A DNA stretch of 64,000 nt from Cynocephalus volans (GCF_027409185.1 NC_084462.1:185570071-185634070), one strand, 5' to 3'; positions 22,495 to 36,628 are shown, counted from the first letter of the stretch. Made by a program: numbers and translations. The notes: generated from the letters alone by a model not told the origin.

Positions 22495-23794
22495 GTGGGG
22501 GAGCTGTGTTCTTATAAGTGGTTATAAACTTAGGTGAGAGACTTTGTATTTTTTAAGTGCCTGTATAGTTTCATTTTTCTTAAAATTATTTGACATGCAA
22601 TTATGGAATAGGAGAGAACCTGGTGAGTTTGAAATAACCGAAATGTGTCCCCAGCTTTCTGAGCCCAGATCTCCCTTCCTTCAACTCCCATCTTCTGTGT
22701 CGTCTTGCTGCAGCCCAACTCTGCTCCATAAACCCAGGCTCTGGGTCTTGCTTCCCAGCACTGATCTCAGCAGAACCCCTGCTTTCTTTCCCTGTACCCT
22801 GTCCTGTCATGTGGTTCTCATCACACTTGAGAGCTTGTTACATTGTTACATTGTTGCTGTTCCATGAGTTTCAAGCCTACCTTGAGCTCTGTCCACCCTG
22901 TGATACAAGACACAGTACATGGGAACCCACAGGGACTCTGCAAAAAATGACGCCTTGTGCATTACTCAGTAAAGTGATTCTAAGTATTTGGGAAAGAGCA
23001 AAAGACTTTTAAACGCCCGCATCACAGAGTAAGCCATGTCCATCTGTAGTGTAAATTTTTCCTATCTACATTCAGTTCTCATCCAAATTTTATGGATGTT
23101 AATCTTTCATTTAATCCTCCAATTTCATCAGTTATCCCTGTTTTTTTAAGATATCCTTTAAAAACCTCAATTATAATGGTTAACGTGCAAGCAGTAAAAC
23201 CATCCAGAGCATAAAACTTGTAAAAACAAACTTCCCCTTGACGCTCATGTGCTGGGGTCTGTGACAGACCCTCCATGACTGTGGTCACTGCCCCCTGTAC
23301 CACTGCCCAGCACAGAGAAAGAGGCCAGGGGCTGGGCTGGATGCTGGGCTTAGTCTGCCCCTGGGAGCTCCCTCGCAATCCCAAGGGCAGGTCCATGTCA
23401 TGCAGGGACAGCCCTTCACGTCACATTAAACAGAAGAGGAGGGAATGAGGAATTTCAGATAGACTATTTTTTATTTGATATGAAGACATTGAACCTGGAC
23501 TCTATTGACAGTCCAAGTGCACAAAACAGTATTGGTAATGGGGGGCCCAGTGTTGTACCACAAATCTATACAACTTCTTCATCCTGTGCAACTGAATGTG
23601 ATGCCTGCTGAACTTTAATTTAATGAACCAGGCTGTGAGTGTGTGTGTGGCATCTGTGCACATTCATTTGGGCATAATTAATCATATGCTCTAACTGACA
23701 TCAAAAGATCAAAAATGTATGATATGTGTTGTCTTCAGATTGAAAGAGACCGGTGGGTGTGCACTGGAGTCTAACACGCTAAGCACGTGTCACC

Positions 23795-23796
<2 letters not shown>

Positions 23797-23830
<34 letters not shown>
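23797..23830. repeat. (TCTG)n/(TC)n microsatellite
   Basis: Six to seven tctg units followed by tctctctctc. The B2 counterpart near 62,980 has tctctctc and a long CA tract instead. Confidence 0.9.
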
Positions 23831-23831
<1 letters not shown>

Positions 23832-25944
23832 GACTCTTGCCTTTTCTCTTTCTGCACAAACACAAACAGACACACAGACGCAGAGATACACAGACATACA
23901 CACACAGAGACACACACGCTCACCACTGATCATTTTTGAAAATCTACCTGGAGAGATGCCTCTGATTGATGCTGAGCAATTCCTTGTAACAGACACAAAT
24001 GTGATCCTTGCAGGCTTTTTATGAATGTTCTTCAAGAAGTCACAGTGTACAGGAAGAATCTCCCGAGGTACAAAGTGAGCAGGACCACACTGTGTGTTGT
24101 GGGGACTTAGTGCATCGCACACTGTTCCTTGTATCATAATTATCCTGCTAGAACGATGTATATGCTGGATGTTGTGTTTTGTGGATGGATCTCTTGCAAA
24201 AAAATATTTTCAGAAAAATAATATTGAAAAATCATTAATCAGGAGTCTCATACCACTGAATAGAGAAAATATATTCATGGAAATGAAATTTTCTCAACGT
24301 GGGAGAAATGTGAGAAAAATACTAGCAGAGAAAATTGCAAATGTGCTATAAATAAAAGAAACAGTATTAAAACAATGATTATACCAATAATAATAATACT
24401 TAGTAGTATTTATATATTTAATGAATCAATAAGGAAATGTAAACAAAAAATATAGGATTACAATAAAATACAAAAAAAGAGTTGCATTGGAAACCAGCAG
24501 AAACATGGAATGAGATGATTTTATGTCTTGGTTTTAGAAGCAATAAAGGAATGAAAGTTCGTAGCATCAGTGGAGTAAATTCAGGTTTCCAGTTTGTTTC
24601 CTTTGAAACTCCAGTGAGCATGAGGGGAGAGAGAAAAGGGAAAAGTGAGAAGAGATCCAAGAATAGACCCTTAAGGCAAAGAAGAAATGCGGGAGCAGGG
24701 GTCAAGAATGATCTTTTAGAGCAAATTCTAATGCAGCAAACCACGCCGAGATGTGCCTGTGATCGTGTGAGGTTTAAATAGAATGAAGGGTGAAAGTAAA
24801 AGGCAAAATGGAAGCTTTCATCACAAAAGTGCAGGTTTTAGCAATACTTGCCTTGCAAGGTTGTAAGTATTTGAATGTAAGATAGTTGGGAACACATGAC
24901 CTGAAATCAACAATAAAAATACCTGCCAGAGCAATGCTGAAAAAGAAACATAGACTTTTCAAGGCTTTATTGAAGTTCAATTGTGCCTACAGACAATAAT
25001 CTAACCTGCAAGGCTGTGGTACTTGGTCACAAACCAATCACCGTGCTGTACCTTGCTCAGGGTCTTCCTGTCAGACTTTCTAACATGGGATATTCCTATC
25101 CCAGCCTCCTTCAGGTCTGTTCCAAATGTTCAGGCTCAGAGATATTTATTGGTGGACTCTGACCACAGGGGGCACCAGGGATGGTGGTTTTGACAGACTA
25201 TTCAGCCCTTTCCCTGATGTTGTCTGACTCCAGCCACCCATTGGCTCATCCACCTCACTGCTCTGAAGCTCGTGAGGCCTCCTGCACATCCTCTGACACA
25301 AGGTGTGTGAGGTGACAGGTGTCCAGGAGTCCGCAGCTGCCCTGTCCTCACAGATAATCTGCATTCTCAAGAAAGCTACTTTATGGCTGCTGCTGATTCA
25401 AGTTAATATTACTTAAACGTTTCTATTAATCAGCTGTACAAAATATAGACAAATTGGTTACTATCTTAAATCAGCACTTGTGGTGAAACTTTACAAAGAC
25501 AGCCAAGGTTGTTTTTCACCATATGCACCCAGTCAACAAGAAAACCCTGGGGATTCTCTAAAGGTGGGACATGGCTGGTAAACAAGCCTCAAGGACTCCT
25601 TAGACATCTCCAGGTAGATTTTCATCAGCTTCCATTCTTCAGAGGATGTAAATATGTTTTACTTATTGTCTGCCAACTTTGATAATGATCTCAGATAATT
25701 CATTGGCAAAAATGTTACTCTATCAGTTGATAAAAAGCTGATTTATTTTGTGTTTCTGTCTGACATATGACAACATTTATATAAAGTGAGCTTGCCCAAA
25801 TTCTAAACACAATAGCACACACATATATACACATAGAAAGTATGATTTTGGAGTAGTACATGTCAAATGGGTACTTTGCAAACAAACTGGTGATGACATT
25901 TGTCACAGAAATGTAAAAAAATTTCAAAACACAAACAAACAAAC

Positions 25945-26400
25945 TATCTTAAGAGTCATATGGAAAAACAAAAGACACTGAATAGCCAAAGCAATCCATA
26001 GCAATAAAAAATATAAAATAAAATAAAGCTGGAGTCATCATACTGTCACAAGCACACACACACGGAGCAATAGAACAGAACAGAGAACCCAGAAATCAAT
26101 CCACATACTTAAAGTCAACTGACCTTTCAAAAAGGCACTAAGAACATACATTGGGGAAATTCCAGTCCCCTAAAGAAATGGCCCTGTGAAAACTGGACAT
26201 CCATGTGCAGAAGAATCAAACTAGATCTGCACCTCTCACCATATACCTAAATCAACTCAGAATGGAATAGAGACTTAAATATACCACCCCGAACTGTAAA
26301 ACTACTGAAAGAGAACATAGGGAAACAATTAAGGATGTAGTACTTGGCAAATATTCAATGACAAACTTTTACAACGTCTAGACTTAACAAATTTTTGGCT
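25945..26400 (+). mobile_element. L1 ORF2 fragment
   Basis: 'catatggaaaaacaaaag', 'gccaaagcaatccatagc', 'aataaagctggagtcatc' and 'ctgcacctctcaccatat' are L1 ORF2 C-terminal text with stops. Both ends fade into unrecognised sequence. Confidence 0.75.
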
Positions 26401-27640
26401 TAACTACTGTGTTTAGCAAAGGATTAAATGTATATTGACTTCAAATATTTTCAACATACAATGGGGTTATTGAGACACAACTCCATGGTAAGTTGAGGAC
26501 GATCTGTACAGATGAAACTCGGTTGTGACAAGGGAAATTGTGGTGAAGATGTATGTAATGACTTTGGGGATGATTAAACACAAAGTATGTAAATGTAGTT
26601 AATGTGGACCTTGACCTCAGTCTCTAGTGATCTCATATGACTAACAGGACCAACTTTATTGGTGCATTTTTATTGTTCCCATTAGGGACTTCTGTCCATG
26701 TGGACACGTGACATAGTTCTACTCATGGAGGCAGGAGAGATGGTCTGCTGGGGCTTTCCTGATTCTTCAGGAGGGCATTTCAGAAGAATCATCTCCTCTC
26801 TTGCATAAAAGAAGGTATCTTCATATCTCTGTGTGACTCTTTGGAAAGTCATTCATGTCCACAAATCATAAGAGTGAACTGTTTAGCATGAAGCTAAAAC
26901 GCCAGGTGAATTAGTGTCCAAATCTAGGGAAGTCAATTACCTGGATTCATGGGCTGTTGAAATACTCAGGCCTGGATCCATTCACATCTGGGCGTCTTGT
27001 TTCAATAGTTTGTGATTTGTGTCACTGATTAGTCAGTTCCAGTCACCTCTCTTTGCTTTCTGCTTAAATAGCAAAACAAAATAATCAACAATGTGATATG
27101 AAATAACTAATCTGAAAAATAACCTAACGTCAAAATTTGTTAGTTGTGCATACTAACACATGCAGACGATGTGAATAAATGCTATGATTGTACTCAAAAT
27201 AGTTTTATCTTTAGTAAGGAAGTGCTGTGCATTTCTTAGATTTATTAGAGACTCACATTGAGAACCTTGAAATAATGTGTTAATGACTCATACCTTTAAA
27301 TACAACTGTGTGTTATTAATAGGAATTTCTCTTACGTTGTTAGTTTTCCATTAGAGATAATCCTCTGCCTTATATAAAAAACTCAAGGAGAGGAATTTTT
27401 GCACTTATTTGAGCTCATCAATTAGTCCAAAACAGAAATAAGGACACATTATTTTGTTGTACTGCAGGTCTTAGGGACACATTGCAAAGAGGTTTCTCAC
27501 ATCTTCTGGAAAAACCATTACAATAGACAAGTTTTGAAACTTTTAGAACCACACCTACATCCCAGATACTTGTCTACCTGGATGCTCTCAGGACACAGAC
27601 ACACCTGTATTTATCAGATGTGTTTATCAGTTGAACTCAG
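26400..27640. other. No recognised gene
   Basis: AT-rich sequence with only very short open frames. I see no VH, RSS, LTR or L1 signature that I can support. Confidence 0.5.
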
Positions 27641-29800
27641 TAGAACTCAGGATTTGCATATTCATGAGGTAGAATATCTTAAAGTTCAATTAAGACCTCA
27701 GCCTCAGAGGAGATCAGGGGCATATGGGCCATGCAGGAGTGAGATGATGAGGGCCCACGTCCTAATCCACCTTGAAGACATGCATCTCCTGTCACACCCT
27801 GAACTCTGGGCAGGCAGAGCCCCTCGCTCTGAGGAACAAGCCCCCACAGGTCACGCTCCTCACTGTGACCCACAGTTGATGGCGTGGAGATAACTTGGAT
27901 CACTTATGAGCCCATCAGGGTCTCTTTTGCTGAGCAGTTGCTTTGACCCTGTTCTGGTCCCACCAGGCACCATAAAAGCACATTGCAAGCTCTGAGAGAG
28001 TGACCACTGGCCTTTCCACATGAGCGTGCAGCCGGGGCCATGAGTAGCTGTGAGATCTACTGGGCACCCTGAGCTCATTTCCCCTGCACCTGTCTGGTGA
28101 CCTGGGCTCCCAGGCTGATCGATAGAAAGACCCTGTGTTCTCAGACTAACCCTAATACGTGTAATCCGTGGCTGTGTTTCTGATCGTATTAACAGTAGAA
28201 GTTGAATGGGGCTCTTCATAAGCTAACACCTTCCAAAATATTTAGTCATAATTGAGTTTGAATAAATTTGAGTCTTATCCCCAAATTCACATCATAGAAT
28301 TCACACAGAATTTACATAGTTTCCATTCATGCACTTTGCTCCACCTATTACTAATTTATTTATGATCCACTCAGGCTCATTCATCTACTGCTGTCTGTGA
28401 ATCACCACTTTCCTGTCAAACACCAACCCAGGTAACATTACCAAGACCTGAAATCTGAATTTCCTATTCCTGGGATCAGTGTGTCACCCCAAATTCTGCA
28501 CCATTTGAATTAATGAAGGCATCCGAGTACTCCATTATTTTACTATTCAGATACCTACAAGAGCTAAAAATCTGTTCTAAGTGTGGCTGTCCTTGTATTA
28601 TTGTGTGAGGTACATGCTCCCAATACAGTAAAATATTTATCGGAACATCAGCACTGCTGTAAATATTTGCATTTATATCACTATTTTTGAAAGATGAAGT
28701 TCCAGGCTTGGAGAGGCAGCTCCTCACCAGCCACCACTGCACCTGCTGGAGCCTGTGATGGGCAGTTCCTGAGCGCCCCCTGCAGTGCAGCCCTTGCCCT
28801 GCAGTGGAGGCTCCTGTCTGAGCTTACAGTGTGTTCTTGTCACAGCACCTGTACTGCAGTACTGAAGGTCTGTGCCCCAGCTTCCGGGTGTTCTTTCAGT
28901 GACACCATATACTTTTTCAGCATTTCTTGAGATAGGGATTTGGCCTCACTAAACACAAAGTGCTCTGCAGGGAATCTCCAAGCAAATGTTTGATAAAACT
29001 ACCAGGGAGTCTCTTCCCTGGAGCTCTCAGGTGCAATGACACTGTCGACACTCACGGTGAGTCCAGGAACTCTCAGGGGCTTTGGGAGAGTCTCTTGTCA
29101 TCTTCACCTCCTCCAACTGAAGGACACAGCAGAATGAAGGGTCTCAAAGCCCACTCCACATCTTCTAACCCAGGAACACCCACCCACTCACCCTAACACA
29201 CCCACACACATACACACAAACACACCCACACATACACACAAACCCCCACCATGCATTCACAATGGGACTAGTATTAACCGTAATGGGCAAGAAATTTGTC
29301 CTTCTTTCCTGTATCTTGCATATATGTAGTGCCTCCACACTGACCCTAGGCCTGGGTTTGTGACTTGCTTTGTCAAACTGAACAAAAGCAAACATGATGC
29401 TGGTGTAGACTTGGGAATGAGATGTGTGGTGGGATTGTCTGTTCCTCCATTACCCAGGAACACTTTAGATGCCTCTGAGAGGGAGCCAGGGTCTCCATGA
29501 GGAGGGCCAGACATGCAAATCCATGCCCAGTCAGTTCAACCAGACTGAGCCCCCGGATGTGCGGGGATGGTCTCACTGGACCTGCAGCCCAGCCTGTCCA
29601 CATTCTCAGAGGGCACAGCCAGGACAGGGCCACAGAGGGCACTAGACAGGGAGTCTCTCTAGCAACAGAAGCAGGTGCTGATCTAGGAACAAAGGACCCT
29701 GGTTGGAATCCCTGTGGACCAGTGTCTTGCACGGGTCTCCACTTCTCCAATTGTGGAGTGTAGGTGTCTCTATTAGGAATCCTATGTCTGTCTTACCTGT
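27640..29800. repeat. Duplication block C2 (paralogue of 3,060-5,400)
   Basis: It has the same order of landmarks as C1, including the VH relic and the 'cttgctttgtcaaactgaac' segment about 500 bp beyond it. The copies are strongly diverged. C2 lacks the (GT)n tract of C1 before the relic. Confidence 0.6.
28735..28930 (-). pseudogene. VH relic: 3' flank and decayed RSS
   Basis: 'ctgcacctgctggagcc', 'ttcctgagcgccccctgcag' and 'gtctgagcttacagtgtg' align with the 3' flank and RSS region of the intact genes. The nonamer position reads ggctcctgt and the heptamer is lost. Beyond it, about 60 bases of possible FR3 remain (acctgtactgcagtactgaagg). It pairs with the relic at 4,180-4,365, so the VH was already truncated before the C duplication or both copies decayed. 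Confidence 0.45.
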
Positions 29801-29809
29801 GCAGGTGGG

Positions 29810-30627
29810 CATTTCTCAAAGGAAGATATATGAATGGCCAACAGACACATGAAAAAATGCTCAACCTCACTCAGCATCTGGGAAATGCAAATCAATACCA
29901 CTTTGAGATCCCATCTCACTCCAGTTAGGATGCCTAACATCCAAAAGACTGTGTGAATGATAAATGCTGGCGAGGTTGAGGTTGTGGAGAAAAAATAACT
30001 CTCATATACTGTTGGTGGAGCTGCAAAATGGTGCAGCCTCTATGGAAAAATGACATGGAGGTTCCTCAAACAATTGCAGATAGATCTACCATGTGACCTA
30101 GCGATCCCACTGCTGGGAATATACGCAGAGGAATGGAAAACATCGAATCAAAGGTATACCTGTACTCGAATGTTCATTGCAGCACTCTTTACAATAGCCA
30201 AGAGTTGGAACCAGCCCAAATGTCCATCATCTGATGACTGGATAAGGATACGGTGGTACATCTACACAATAGAATTCTACTCTGCTATAAAAAAGAACGA
30301 AATACTACCATTTGAAACAACATAAATGGACATAGAGAAAATTATATTAACTGAAACAAGTCAGGCACAGAAAGAGAAATACCACATATTCTCACATATT
30401 TGTGGGAGCTAAAAATAAAAAAGTAAACAAACCCACAAGCAAACAAAGGGGCGGGGTTGAAGAAGACAGAGTAACCACAAAAAGTCCTTGAACTTCTTAA
30501 GTCAAGTGAACAGATACGGTGTGGGGGGAAGGGAAGGGTTGGAAAGGAATGGGTAAAGGGACATGAAAATCAACTAAAATGTATTTGGAGGAGTAAAATT
30601 TAAAAAAATACTAAAAGAAAAAAAAAA
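29810..30627 (+). mobile_element. L1, 5'-truncated, with 3' tail
   Basis: It starts in ORF2 C-terminal codons ('aatggccaacagacacat') and keeps an open C-terminal piece at 30,050-30,325 (IPLLGIY, IAALFTIAKSWNQPKCPS, YSAIKKNEILPF motifs). It continues through 'ttgtgggagctaaaaat', a G-rich 3' UTR, and ends in an A-rich tail at about 30,601-30,627. The intact reading near the end suggests it is younger than most L1s here. Confidence 0.85.
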
Positions 30628-33600
30628 TTGCCAGCCAAGACATTAACCCATCAAGTCGCTCCTTTGGGAATGAGGGAGTAATAGTGTATTTCCCAGAGAA
30701 ACTAAAGTTTTGGGAGTTCACCACCACATGACGGGGCCTGTAAGAATTTCTCACGGGGTTCCTTCTTCTGGAATCTGAATAAGGATGACCGCTATCACAA
30801 ATACACAAGAAAGAGCAAAACACAACATTTAAACAAAAAAAACGATGGCGAGTAAGAGAGCTAAATCATGCCCCCTTAAATTTCCAGCCAATGTAGAGAA
30901 GAGAAATAAAGGGGAAGAAATGATAATAAGATATTTATATCATCTAAACAAGAAGCAGTTAAATGACAGGAATTAAACAGTACTTGTCATTAACTATCCA
31001 AAATGTGAATGGATAAAAGTCCCCATTCAAAGACACAGACTGACTGACTGGATTAAAAAGCTAGACCCAAGTACATGCTGTCTTCAGAGACACACCTCAC
31101 CCTTAGAGACACACATACTTAATGTGAAGAGATGGAAAAACACATACCACACAAGTGGAATCCAACAATGAGTAGGAGTTCATAGTGTTATATCAGACAA
31201 AATCGACTTTAAACTAAAAAGCATACAAAGAGACAACACTGCTATATAATGATAAGTAGATCTATACTGCTAGAAAACATAATAATCATAAATGCATATG
31301 TATCCAATACTGGAGGACCCAGATATAAGAAAGCAAACTCTCTTAGGCCTAAAGAAAGAAATAGGCTCTAACACATTAACAGTGGGTGATCTGAACAACA
31401 CTTTCATGATGTGGGACAGATCTCCCAGGCAACTAATCAACAGAGAGACACAGGATTTAATCTACACCTTACACCAACAAGACCTGGCAGATATATACAG
31501 AACATTTCACCAAACAACAAAAGAATATACTTTCTTCTTATAAGGTCATGGAACATTCTCCAGGATAGACCACATACTAGGACAAAAATGTAGTCTCCGC
31601 TCATTTAAAAACCTTAAAGCATTCCAAGTATCTTTTCAGACAACAATGGACTAAAACTGAAAATTAATAATAAGCATAACTCATGAAACTATACAAATAC
31701 ATGAATACTAAAAAACAGGCTCCTAAATGACCTACAGGTTGAAGAAGAAATTAAACAGGAAATCAAAAAATTTCTTGAAACTAATGAAAATAAAGATACA
31801 TCATAACAAAACTGGTGGGATACTGCAAAATGGAATACTAAGAGGCAAGTTTATTACAATAAATGCATACATCAAAAGAATGGAAAGACTTCAATTAAAC
31901 CACATAAGAGTACACCTCTAAGAACTTGAAAAATAGCAACAATCCAAACCTAAGGGTAGTAGACAGAAAAAGAAATAATTAAGATCAGAGCAAAACTAAA
32001 TGAAATAGAGACCCAAAAAACAATGGAAAAGATTAACAAACCAAAACGTTGCTATTTCAAGAAGATAAATAAAATAGACAAATCATTAGCTAGGTTAACA
32101 ACAACGACAAAAAATTAAAAAAATTAAAAAGTAGAGAGAAGACCCAAATAACATAAATCAGAAATGAAAAAAGAGACATTAAAGCCAATACCTCAGAAAT
32201 GCAAAGAATAACTAGAGAGTATTATGAACAACTGTATGAAACCAAATATAAAAATCTGGAAGAAATGGACAAGTTTCTGGACACACACAAACTACCAAGA
32301 CTGAATCAAGAACAGACAGAAAACCAGAACGGACCAATAACAAGCAAGGAGATTGAATCGGAAATCAGCAATCTTCCAACAAAGAAAAGTCCAGGTCTGC
32401 ATAGCATTACGGATGAATTCTCTCAAACGTTTAAAGAGCAGTTAATGACAATTCTTCTCGAACTATTCGAAAAGTTGAAAGAGAAGCCACTCTCCCAAAC
32501 TCATTCTATGAGGTGAACATATCTCTGATATCAAAACCAGGTAAAGACAAAACAAAAATAGAAAAATACAGACCAATATCTTTGGTGAATATAGATGTAA
32601 AAATCCTCAACAAAATATTTGCAATCAGAATACAGCAACACATTAAAAAAATTATACAACAAGATCCAGTGGGATTCATACAAGGAATGTAATGATGGTT
32701 CAACATACAAAAGTCAATAAATGTGATGCATCACATCAACAAACTCACAAACAAAAACCTTATGATTATCTCAACAGATGCTGAAAAAGCATTTGACAAA
32801 ATTTGACATCCCTTCATGATAAAGACTCTCAACAAATTGGGTATAAAAGGAAAGTTTCTCAACATGATAAGAGCCATTTATGACAAGCGCACTGTCAGTA
32901 TCGTTCTGAATGGGGAACAAGTGAGGGCCTTTTCCTTAAGAACAGGTACAAGACAAGGATGCCCACTCCTACCACTGGTATTTAACATAGTACAGGAGGT
33001 ACAAGCCAGAGCAATCAGGCAAGAGATAGTAATAAAGGGAATCCAGACTGGATGAGACAAAGTCAAACTGTCTCTATTTGCAGATGACATGATACTATAT
33101 AACGAAAAACTTAAAGACTCTATCAAAAAACTCCTAGATCTAGTTAATAACTTCATTAACAAGTCAGGTGCATTTATATACTGAAATAATAAACTAACAG
33201 AAAGAGAAATAAAGTAAGCACATTTACAAATGTCAAGAGAAAAAAAAAACCTAGAAATCAATTTAACAAAGGAGGTGAAAGATCTCTCAAATGAGATGTA
33301 GAAACCACTTCTGAAAGAAATTAGAGAAGACACGAAAAAAGGAAAGATATTCCATGCTCTTGGATTGTAAGAATTAACATTGTGAAAATGTCTGTACTAC
33401 CAAAAGCAATCTACAGGTTCAATGCAATCCCCTTCAAAATGCCAATGAGATTCCTCATAGAAATGGAAAAAAAACAGTCTTAATTTTCATGTGGAAAAAC
33501 AGAAGACGCCAAATAGCCAAAGAAATCCTGAGCAAAGAATATAAAGACAGAGGCATAACACTACTTGATTTCAAATTATACTACAAAGCTATAGTATCAA

Positions 33601-35030
33601 AAACAGCATGGTACTGACATAACAAAAGACACTCAGACCAGTGCAGCAGAATTGAGAATCAATAAATCACCCCTCAGACTTGCAGCCATCTGTTATTGGA
33701 GAAAGGGAACAAAAACATACATTGGGAAAAGACTGCCTCTTCCACAAGTGGTGCTGGGAAAATTGGATATCCATATGGAGAAGAATGCAACTAGATATAT
33801 ACCTCTCAAATTATACAAAAATCATCTCAAAATGGATTAGAGGCTTTAATATTAGACCTTAAACCATAAAATTACTAAGGGAAAATATAGGTGAAACACT
33901 TCAGGAACTAGGTCGGTGCACAGACTTTATGACCATGAGCCTGAAATCACAAGCTACAAAAGAAAAAATAAACAAATGGGACTATATAAAACTAAAAACC
34001 TTCTGCACAGCAAAGGGAACAATCAAAAGAGTGAAATGACAACCTACAGTGTGGGAGAAAATTTTTGCTAACTATGCATCTGACAAGGGATTAATTCCAT
34101 ATTAGAGAAGTAACTCAAGCAATTACATAGTAAAAATACAAATACCCCAGTTAAAAAATGGGCAAATGAGCTGAACAGACATTTTTCAAAGAAAGACATG
34201 CAAATGGCCAACAGATACATGAAAAAATGCTCAACATCCCTAGTCATCAGGGAGATAAAAATTAAAACTACACCGAGATTCTACCTCACTCCCGTTAGAC
34301 TGGCTGTAATCAAAAAGACAGTGAATAAGAAAGGCTGGTGGGGATGTGGAGAGAAGGGAATGCTCCAGCACTGCTGGTGGGACTGTAAATTAGTACAACC
34401 ACTATGGAAAACAATGTGGAGATTTCTCAAATGACTATGAATAGATCTTCCATACAATCCAGCAAACCCACTTCTGGGTATAGACTCAGAGGAATGGAAA
34501 TCATCTTGTTGAAGGGACACCTGCATTCCCATATGCATCGCAGCTCTTTTTTACAATAGCCAAGACATGGAACCATCTTAAATGTCCATCAATAGTTGAT
34601 TGGATAAGGAAACTGTGGTATATATGCAGCATAGAATACTACTCTGCAATAAAAAAGAATGAAATTCTCCCATTTACAACAACATGGAGGAGCCTGGAGT
34701 AACTTACGTTGAGTGAAATAAGCAAAGCACAGAGGGATAATTGCCGCATGTGCTCACTCATAAGTGGGAGCTGAGAGAGATGGAAGGAAGGAAAGAAAGA
34801 CCACAGTGGTGCACTGGACTTGCAGACGGAGAGAACAAACACTGGGATAAAAAATGGAGTGGGGGGGACGTGGGAGGTCGAGGGACGCTGGGGATCACTG
34901 TGTGGGGGACATGGGGCACTAATGCAAGTTGTGGTAATGGACATGCTGCCAGTATGAATCTGGAACTCACACCTTCAGCACGAGGGCTGACAATCAGGTT
35001 TTTATCTCATGAATATTTATAGCCAATAAA
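30628..35030 (+). mobile_element. L1, long 5'-truncated copy (ORF2 and 3' UTR)
   Basis: About 4.4 kb of L1 in plus orientation. The endonuclease-region end is at about 31,060-31,590 (cacatgctgtcttcagagac-type text would continue into 'ggaacattctccaggata'). The reverse-transcriptase region is around 32,200-33,060 ([13 protein letters not shown] and [15 protein letters not shown] near 32,880-32,980; the catalytic FADD equivalent, FADDM, is at about 33,078). The C-terminal region reaches about 34,700 and the 3' UTR ends near 35,030. Numerous stops and frameshifts split it, so it is not active. Confidence 0.85.
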
Positions 35031-35079
35031 AAATAAATTCTAGAATGTTAAATACAAAAAATGTATTAAGTAATTAAAT

Positions 35080-36110
35080 CTATATGCTGGAACTATAAAA
35101 CTCCTAAAGGAAAACATAGGGTAAACACTTCAGAAAGTAGGACTGGGCAAAGACATTCTGAATATGACCCCACAAGTACAGACGACAACAACAAAAATAA
35201 ACAAATCTTATTATAGCAAACGAAAACCCTCTGCATAGCAGTAGGAACAACTAAGAGATTGAAAAGACAACCTGCAGAGTGGGAGAAAGTATTTGTAAGT
35301 TATGAATCTGAGAAAGGATAAATATCCAGAATATGCAAGGAACTCATAACAGTTAAAAAACAACCCTATTAAAAAATGGTCAAAGGAGCTGCATAGACAT
35401 TTGCCAAAGGAAGATCTACGAATGGCCAACAGACACATGGAAAAATGTTCAACATCTTTCAACATCAGGCAAATGCAAATCCAAACCACATTGAGATGTC
35501 ATCTCACCACAGTTAGACTTGCTGTTATCAACGAGACAGGGAATAAAATATGCAGCTGAGGATGTGGGGAAAGACAAACTATTGTACCCTGTTGGTGCTG
35601 CTTTAAATAATCGCACCCCTTATGGAAAACTGTGGGACTTCCTCAAACAAATACAGACACAAGTGCCATATGATCCAGCAATCCCACTGCTGGAATATTC
35701 CTAAAGAATGGAAACCATCCCGTCTGTGGGATACCAGCAGTCCCATATCTAGGTCTATTAACAGTAGTCAAGGTTGAGAACCAACACTGCATAAGGAAAA
35801 TGTGCTGTAAATACACAAAGAAATATGACCCTGCTTAAAAATAATGAAGTACTGTCATCCACAGCAGCATGGAGGAACTTAGAGAACATTATGTTAAGTA
35901 AAGCAAACCAGGCACAGAAAGGGAAATGCTACATAGCCTCTCTTAGAAATGGGAGCTGACAATGAAGAAAAAAGAGGTACAACAATCACAATAATATGTT
36001 GAACTTTCAAAAGAAGACAACAGAACGGAGGTTACCAGAGGTGGGAAAGGGTGAGGGTGACAGGGGGAAGGGAGGAATTGTTAAAAGTCTACTTAAATCA
36101 ATTACATTGT
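35080..36110 (+). mobile_element. L1 ORF2 C-terminal fragment
   Basis: A second run through the same ORF2 C-terminal region: 'aaacttaggg'-like text, then 'aaaaaatggtcaaaggag', 'aatggccaacagacacat', 'gatccagcaatcccactg' and 'ggcacagaaagggaaatg'. It follows the previous copy head to tail and is independently diverged. Confidence 0.8.
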
Positions 36111-36403
36111 GTAATGTTGAATATTCGAATTATCCTGATTTGAACACACATGCTGCACACAGGGATTGATATTCAAAACCGTTACCCACAGATATGTACA
36201 ATCAACTATGTTCCAAAAAAGAAGAATACATTTCACAGAAGTAAAGTCCACTGAATTTGAGGCGAGTTTATTTTCCACCCACTGACACACAAAATTCTTC
36301 ACCGTAAGTCTATAACAGTTTCTACCTCTTGCTCGCCAGTTCCAATCAGCATGAAGTAATCAATGTAATAAATGATTACATCTGATAGCTTGTGGCAGGG
36401 AAG
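36110..36403 (-). mobile_element. ERV-L-type reverse-transcriptase fragment
   Basis: Minus-strand translation shows an RT active-site-like stretch, YIDYFMLIG (the catalytic YIDD with one Asp changed to Tyr), followed by EQEVETVID and GWKIN, which are typical of the ERV-L RT palm region. Stops follow within about 20 codons. It is only about 0.3 kb and ends at the LTR at 36,406. Confidence 0.6.
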
Positions 36404-36405
36404 GC

Positions 36406-36614
36406 TGAAAGGACGAGTCAACACCAGTTGACGATCCACCGGAGAGAGCTCGTTTATTAGGCGGCACACACACATATATATAGAGCTTCTAGGGAAGGCT
36501 GATTGGCTTAAAATACAATCCCTACTTAGAGGGCAAACAGCGCCATGATGGGGTGTGGCCGAGAAGGACTTATGTGATCAGGGTGTGATCCCTTGGGGCA
36601 TTAAGGTTCTTACA
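36406..36614 (-). repeat. 3' LTR of the class I provirus
   Basis: 209 bp, minus-strand TGTAAGAACC...CTTTCA. It aligns with the 5' LTR except for a roughly 75-bp block present only in the 5' LTR (about 43,014-43,090). A TATATA-like stretch lies near 36,475 and tttatt near 36,452 (AATAAA on the minus strand). Confidence 0.9.
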
Positions 36615-36628
36615 TTCCTCCCTTTTTC
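36615..36628 (-). other. Polypurine tract
   Basis: Minus-strand GAAAAAGGGAGGAA directly precedes the 3' LTR, as needed to prime plus-strand DNA synthesis. Confidence 0.85.

Larger units (their letters stand above)
21030..24980. repeat. Duplication block B1 (paralogue of 59,708-64,000)
   Basis: Sequence from 'atcagggcaagtgt' and 'gagagtgggcaggga' onward matches B2 in order through the VH gene, the 'gcagggaggtttgtg' flank, 'gttgctgttccatgag', 'gccaggggctg', 'aatgcctctgattgatgctgagcaa' and beyond. The VH coding parts are the most similar. The right boundary is not sharply visible and is set approximately. Confidence 0.85.
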
